From Sediminimonas sp. (GTDB lineage Bacteria; Pseudomonadota; Alphaproteobacteria; Rhodobacterales; Rhodobacteraceae), in contig NZ_JAGXFK010000036.1 in NCBI RefSeq assembly GCF_024637375.1, forward strand, positions 22,945 to 86,944: a stretch of 64,000 nucleotides of DNA. Reading direction: 5' to 3'. The translations under genes were made by a program, and so were the position numbers. This document shows positions 60,850-64,000 of the stretch, piece by piece (within the stretch, counting starts at the first letter, position 1; each line of letters starts with the position of its first letter). The notes beneath the pieces were generated by a model. That model was not told the origin of the DNA, made no database searches, and saw only the letters and a list, made by a program, of their open reading frames with translations.

Positions 60850-61914
60850 ATGTTCGAAACTCTCGGCCTTCAATCCCTGACCGCCCCGCAGGCGGCCGTC
60901 TGGTTCGCGCTGGCCCTGGGGCTGGCTTTTGGCGTCATGGCGCAAATCACCCGGTTCTGCCTGCGCCGCGCGCTGGTGGGCGAAGATCGCCGCGCCGCGG
61001 GCGCGGTGTGGCTGACAGCACTGGCCGCGGCGCTGATCGGCACCCAGGTCGCCGTCGCCATGGGCTGGGTCGGGTTTTCCGGACACCGCTTCATGGCGGG
61101 CGAGTTGCCGGTGCTGGCCGTCGCGGTCGGCGGGCTGCTGTTCGGCGCCGGCATGGTGCTGACGCGGGGCTGCATATCGCGGCTGACGGTGCTGGGCGGC
61201 ACGGGCAACCTGCGCGCGCTGATGGTGCTGCTGGTGTTCGCGGTGGCGGCGCACGCCGCGCTCAAGGGCGTTCTGGCGCCGTTGCGCACTAGCCTGGGCG
61301 CGGTGACGCTGCCGCTTGGCGATGCCGCCGCCCTGCCCGGCAATCCATGGCTGTGGGTGGCGCTGGTCGCGGTGGCCGCGGTGAGCGTGGCCTACCGGGC
61401 CGGGGCGGGCCGGGGCAAGCTGATACTGGCGGCGCTGATCGGCGCGCTGGTGCCGCTGGGGTGGGTCGGCACGGGCCTCGTTCTGTATGACGATTTCGAC
61501 CCGATCGCGATGGAAAGCCTGTCTTTCACATCGCCGTCGGCTGACACGGTATTCTGGCTGCTTGCCTCGACATCGATCCCCGCCGGGTTCGGCACCGGGC
61601 TGATCGGCGGTGTTCTGGCCGGGGCGTTCCTGGCGGGGGCATTGCGCGGCGAATTCAAATGGCAGAGCTTTGACAGCCCGCGCCAGACGGGCCGCTACAT
61701 GGCCGGCGCCATGCTGATGGGCGTGGGTGGCGTGCTGGCCGGGGGCTGCACCGTGGGCGCGGGCCTGTCCGGGGTGGCGACGCTGTCGGTCGCGGCGGTG
61801 CTGGCGCTGGCGGCGATGGCGGCGGGGGCGCTGGCGATGCGCGCGGCGCTCAGTGTATCCGGGCGCGGATCCGCCGGATCATCCACCACACCAGCAGCAC
61901 AACCGGCAGAGTGA
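60850..61914 (+). CDS. YeeE/YedE family transporter (thiosulfate/sulfur uptake-like)
   Basis: 354 residues from ATG 60850 with AGGAG upstream. Nine or ten helices and the conserved cysteine motifs MAQITRFCLRRALVG, GMVLTRGCISRLTVLGGTGN and LAGGCTVGAGLSGVATLSVA. In TsuA, a member of the family, such cysteines relay thiosulfate. A sulfur-compound role is inferred. Its 3' end overlaps the convergent DUF3422 gene by 65 bp. Confidence 0.9.
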   Translation: MFETLGLQSLTAPQAAVWFALALGLAFGVMAQITRFCLRRALVGEDRRAAGAVWLTALAAALIGTQVAVAMGWVGFSGHRFMAGELPVLAVAVGGLLFGAGMVLTRGCISRLTVLGGTGNLRALMVLLVFAVAAHAALKGVLAPLRTSLGAVTLPLGDAAALPGNPWLWVALVAVAAVSVAYRAGAGRGKLILAALIGALVPLGWVGTGLVLYDDFDPIAMESLSFTSPSADTVFWLLASTSIPAGFGTGLIGGVLAGAFLAGALRGEFKWQSFDSPRQTGRYMAGAMLMGVGGVLAGGCTVGAGLSGVATLSVAAVLALAAMAAGALAMRAALSVSGRGSAGSSTTPAAQPAE

Positions 61915-63130
61915 GCAGCGCCGTCAGTTCCCCCTTGGCCAGGCCGGCGAGCTTGGCCAAGGGACTGGCGGCGTAGACCGCCAGCGACACCCCGTAATAG
62001 CTGATCGCCACCACGCTGAGCCCCTCGACGGTGCGTTGCAGGCGCAGTTGCGCGTCGGCGCGGCGGTTCATGCTTTCCAGCAGTTTCTGGTTCTGAGCCG
62101 AGCGGGTGACATCGACCGAGGTGCGCAGCAGCTCGCCGGCGCGCATCGCCCGGTCGGCCATGGAATCAAGCCGCCGCTGCGTGGCCTTGACAGTGCGCAT
62201 CGCCGGGTCATAGCGGCGCATCATGAATTCGTTGAAGGTCTGCCGGCCGCCGAAACGCTGCTCGCGCAGCACCGCGATGCGCTGGTGGACGATCGCCTCG
62301 TAGGCCGCGGTGGCCCCGAACCGGAAGGACGTGCGCGCGACCGTGTGTTCCAGCTCGGCCGAGATCTCCAGAAGCCCGTCCAACGTCTCGTCGGCCGGGT
62401 GGTCGCCATGGGTCATGCGATCCATCAGGTCGGCAAGGCGCGTGTCCAACTCGCCCATGCGCGGCGACATCTGCTTGACCTTGGCAAAGCCCAGCATCGA
62501 CATGGTCTTGTAGGTCTCGACCTCGCATAGGCGCTGGACCACGCGGCCGACACGGCGCGCGCCGGTGCCCGGCGCCACGAACACCGCCACGCGCTGATGC
62601 CCGGCAGGGTCGATGCGAAAATCGGCCGCCACGACGGCGGCGTCATCCAGAACCCGGCTCATCGCCAGGCTTTCGGGCACCAGCCAGTCGCCGACCCGCG
62701 CCATCACCGTTTCCTCGTCCGCCATCGGCTCGACCCGCATCAGCACCGAGGTCATGCGTACCCCCGGCATCGCGGCCAGCCAATCCTCGGGGAAGACCTC
62801 GAACTCGGCCGGGTCGAAGGCACGTTCGCTCAACGTGTCGGAAAACACCGTGTAGGTGACGAACTCGGTATGGCTTTCCCATTTCAGCCGGTAGCGGCCG
62901 ATGCGCCCGAAATAATGCGTGGCGCCGGGCTGCGGGTGCGGGGCGCCGTGCCGGTCCAGCAGCGCGCGCAGGTGGTCCATGTCGGCGCTGCGATCGCGGG
63001 CGGCGGCCTCTTCGGTGCGTTTGACGGCCAAGAACACGGCGCTGCAAGGCACCGTGAGCGACGGGAACGGCCGCGCATGCAGTTCGTTGGCCAGGTCATA
63101 GCGCAGCGGGTGGTCTTCGATGGGCGGCAT
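61850..63130 (-). CDS. DUF3422 family membrane protein
   Basis: 426 residues from ATG 63130 (MPPIEDHPLRYDLANELHAR). The family opening HPLRYDLANELHARPFPSL and HYFGRIGRYRLKWESHTEFV are clear. There is a helical middle and a C-terminal pair of transmembrane helices (VVAISYYGVSLAVYAAS, LTALLTLPVVLLVWWMI). Its role is unknown. It resembles CorA-like topology at the C-terminus. Convergent overlap with the YeeE gene. Confidence 0.93.
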   Translation of the reverse strand: MPPIEDHPLRYDLANELHARPFPSLTVPCSAVFLAVKRTEEAAARDRSADMDHLRALLDRHGAPHPQPGATHYFGRIGRYRLKWESHTEFVTYTVFSDTLSERAFDPAEFEVFPEDWLAAMPGVRMTSVLMRVEPMADEETVMARVGDWLVPESLAMSRVLDDAAVVAADFRIDPAGHQRVAVFVAPGTGARRVGRVVQRLCEVETYKTMSMLGFAKVKQMSPRMGELDTRLADLMDRMTHGDHPADETLDGLLEISAELEHTVARTSFRFGATAAYEAIVHQRIAVLREQRFGGRQTFNEFMMRRYDPAMRTVKATQRRLDSMADRAMRAGELLRTSVDVTRSAQNQKLLESMNRRADAQLRLQRTVEGLSVVAISYYGVSLAVYAASPLAKLAGLAKGELTALLTLPVVLLVWWMIRRIRARIH

Positions 63131-63265
63131 GCAGAATTCCGATCCGGGCGGCGACAACAGTCCAACTGCTATAGCGCGACCGCACCGGGAAGGAAAGTAA
63201 AGTGTTTCGTTTCAGGGAGTTGCGGAACACCGTCGCATACCGAAAGTGCCCCGCGGCCAACGAAA

Positions 63266-63290
63266 GGGGGCGCCCCGGCGGGACGCCCCC
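63266..63290 (-). terminator. Rho-independent terminator after pntB
   Basis: On the minus strand GGGGGCG pairs with CGCCCCC 21 bp past the pntB stop and is followed by TTT. Confidence 0.75.
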
Positions 63291-63311
63291 AATGCGCAAG
63301 CGGCATGCGCC

Positions 63312-64000
63312 TCAGTCGATCTTGGTGAGCAACTCGTCGAGGCTCTTCTTGGCATCGCCATAGAACATCTGCGTATTGTCCTTGAAGAACAGCGGGTTCT
63401 CGATGCCGGAATACCCCGTGCCCTGGCCACGCTTGCACACGAAGACATGCTTGGCCTTCCACACCTCCAGCACCGGCATGCCGGCGATGGGGCTGTTGGG
63501 GTCGTCCTGGGCGGCCGGGTTGACGATGTCGTTCGAGCCGATGACGATCGCGACGTCGGTGTCGGGGAAATCGTCGTTGATCTCGTCCATTTCCATGACG
63601 ATGTCGTAGGGCACCTTGGCCTCGGCCAGCAGCACGTTCATGTGCCCCGGCAGGCGCCCGGCCACGGGGTGGATGGCGAAACGCACCTTCTTGCCCTGCG
63701 CCCGCAGCCGCTTGGTCAGTTCAGAGACCGACTGCTGCGCCTGCGCCACGGCCATGCCGTAGCCGGGCACGATGACGACGCTGTCGGCCTCGTTGAGCGC
63801 GGTTGCGACGCCATCGGCGTCGATGGCGGTCATCTCGCCCTCGACCTCCATCTGCGGGCCCGTGGTGCCGCCGAAGCCGCCCAGGATCACGCTGATGAAC
63901 GAGCGGTTCATCGCCTTGCACATGATGTAGCTCGGGATCGCGCCCGACGAGCCGACAAGCGCGCCGACCACGATCAGCAGGTCATTGCCGAGGCTGAAGC
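63312..64000 (-). CDS. pntB: NAD(P) transhydrogenase subunit beta, 3' part
   Basis: The frame is open to the window edge (upstream residues [20 protein letters not shown]), so the true start is beyond 64000. The visible 229 residues include the last membrane segment, [20 protein letters not shown], and domain III that binds NADP(H): [40 protein letters not shown] and [20 protein letters not shown], then [20 protein letters not shown]. It uses the proton gradient to make NADPH from NADH. Confidence 0.96.
   Translation of the reverse strand, partial: FSLGNDLLIVVGALVGSSGAIPSYIMCKAMNRSFISVILGGFGGTTGPQMEVEGEMTAIDADGVATALNEADSVVIVPGYGMAVAQAQQSVSELTKRLRAQGKKVRFAIHPVAGRLPGHMNVLLAEAKVPYDIVMEMDEINDDFPDTDVAIVIGSNDIVNPAAQDDPNSPIAGMPVLEVWKAKHVFVCKRGQGTGYSGIENPLFFKDNTQMFYGDAKKSLDELLTKID

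Noticed and set aside
1-64000. CRISPR arrays, tRNA or rRNA genes
   Set aside because: No regularly spaced repeat units and no cloverleaf or rRNA sequence recognised when reading through.

Overview
This window is high-GC alphaproteobacterial chromosome, most likely from a roseobacter-type member of the Rhodobacteraceae. The case rests on gene content: three TRAP genes next to putA and an Lrp-type regulator, a SelD fused to an NDH-2-like flavoprotein, DUF3422, DctPQM and BMP transporters, the ftsW-murG-murC order, and a family-typical intergenic repeat (CGGGGGAGTCGC...GGGGGCAGCGCC). Species cannot be fixed from the sequence alone.

Bases 1-17580 are the early half of a Mu-like transposable prophage that enters from the left edge and lies with its repressor end to the right. 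Read in its main direction (right to left, minus strand) it carries: an early regulator, a large FGE/C-type-lectin-fold protein, small early proteins, a ParB-like protein, the DDE transposase (MuA), the ATPase (MuB), small early and regulatory genes, GemA (gp16) and Mor. Then come the lysis cassette (amidase, holin, nested Rz/Rz1-like spanins), gp25/gp26/gp27 homologues, the large terminase, a DNA methyltransferase and the start of the portal gene. Nearly all neighbours overlap by ATGA or TGATG, so this is a tightly coupled operon. On the plus strand are a C-type repressor (HTH plus S24 peptidase) with an in-frame stop in its HTH, and a signal-peptide protein coupled to it. The methyltransferase is out of frame at an 11-C run, which suggests phase variation. 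The prophage end at about 17580 cuts an APC-family permease gene lying directly downstream of murC.

Bases 17581-42382 are host genes. They include murC-murG-ftsW, a peroxiredoxin, a BaiN-like flavoprotein, a TRAP transporter (DctP-DctQ-DctM), the proline catabolic gene putA with divergent putR, a CoA-transferase, a SelD fusion with convergent mnmH (selenouridine in tRNA), murD (separated from its usual cell-wall partners), an enoyl-CoA hydratase, slyX and dnaE. A shared inverted-repeat motif upstream of both dctP and putA suggests that one Lrp-type regulator controls the TRAP transporter and proline catabolism together.

Bases 42664-64000 hold a BMP-type nucleoside ABC transporter, an eptA-dgkA operon (lipid A phosphoethanolamine modification plus diacylglycerol recycling), a carboxyspermidine-type polyamine pair, two M20 amidohydrolases, and a peptide ABC transporter. 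In that transporter the fused ATPase gene has an amber codon exactly at the first Walker A lysine. A YeeE/YedE transporter, a DUF3422 gene and the 3' part of pntB finish the window. The three lesions (repressor ochre, ATPase amber, methyltransferase homopolymer) are the most unusual aspects and should first be checked against raw reads.
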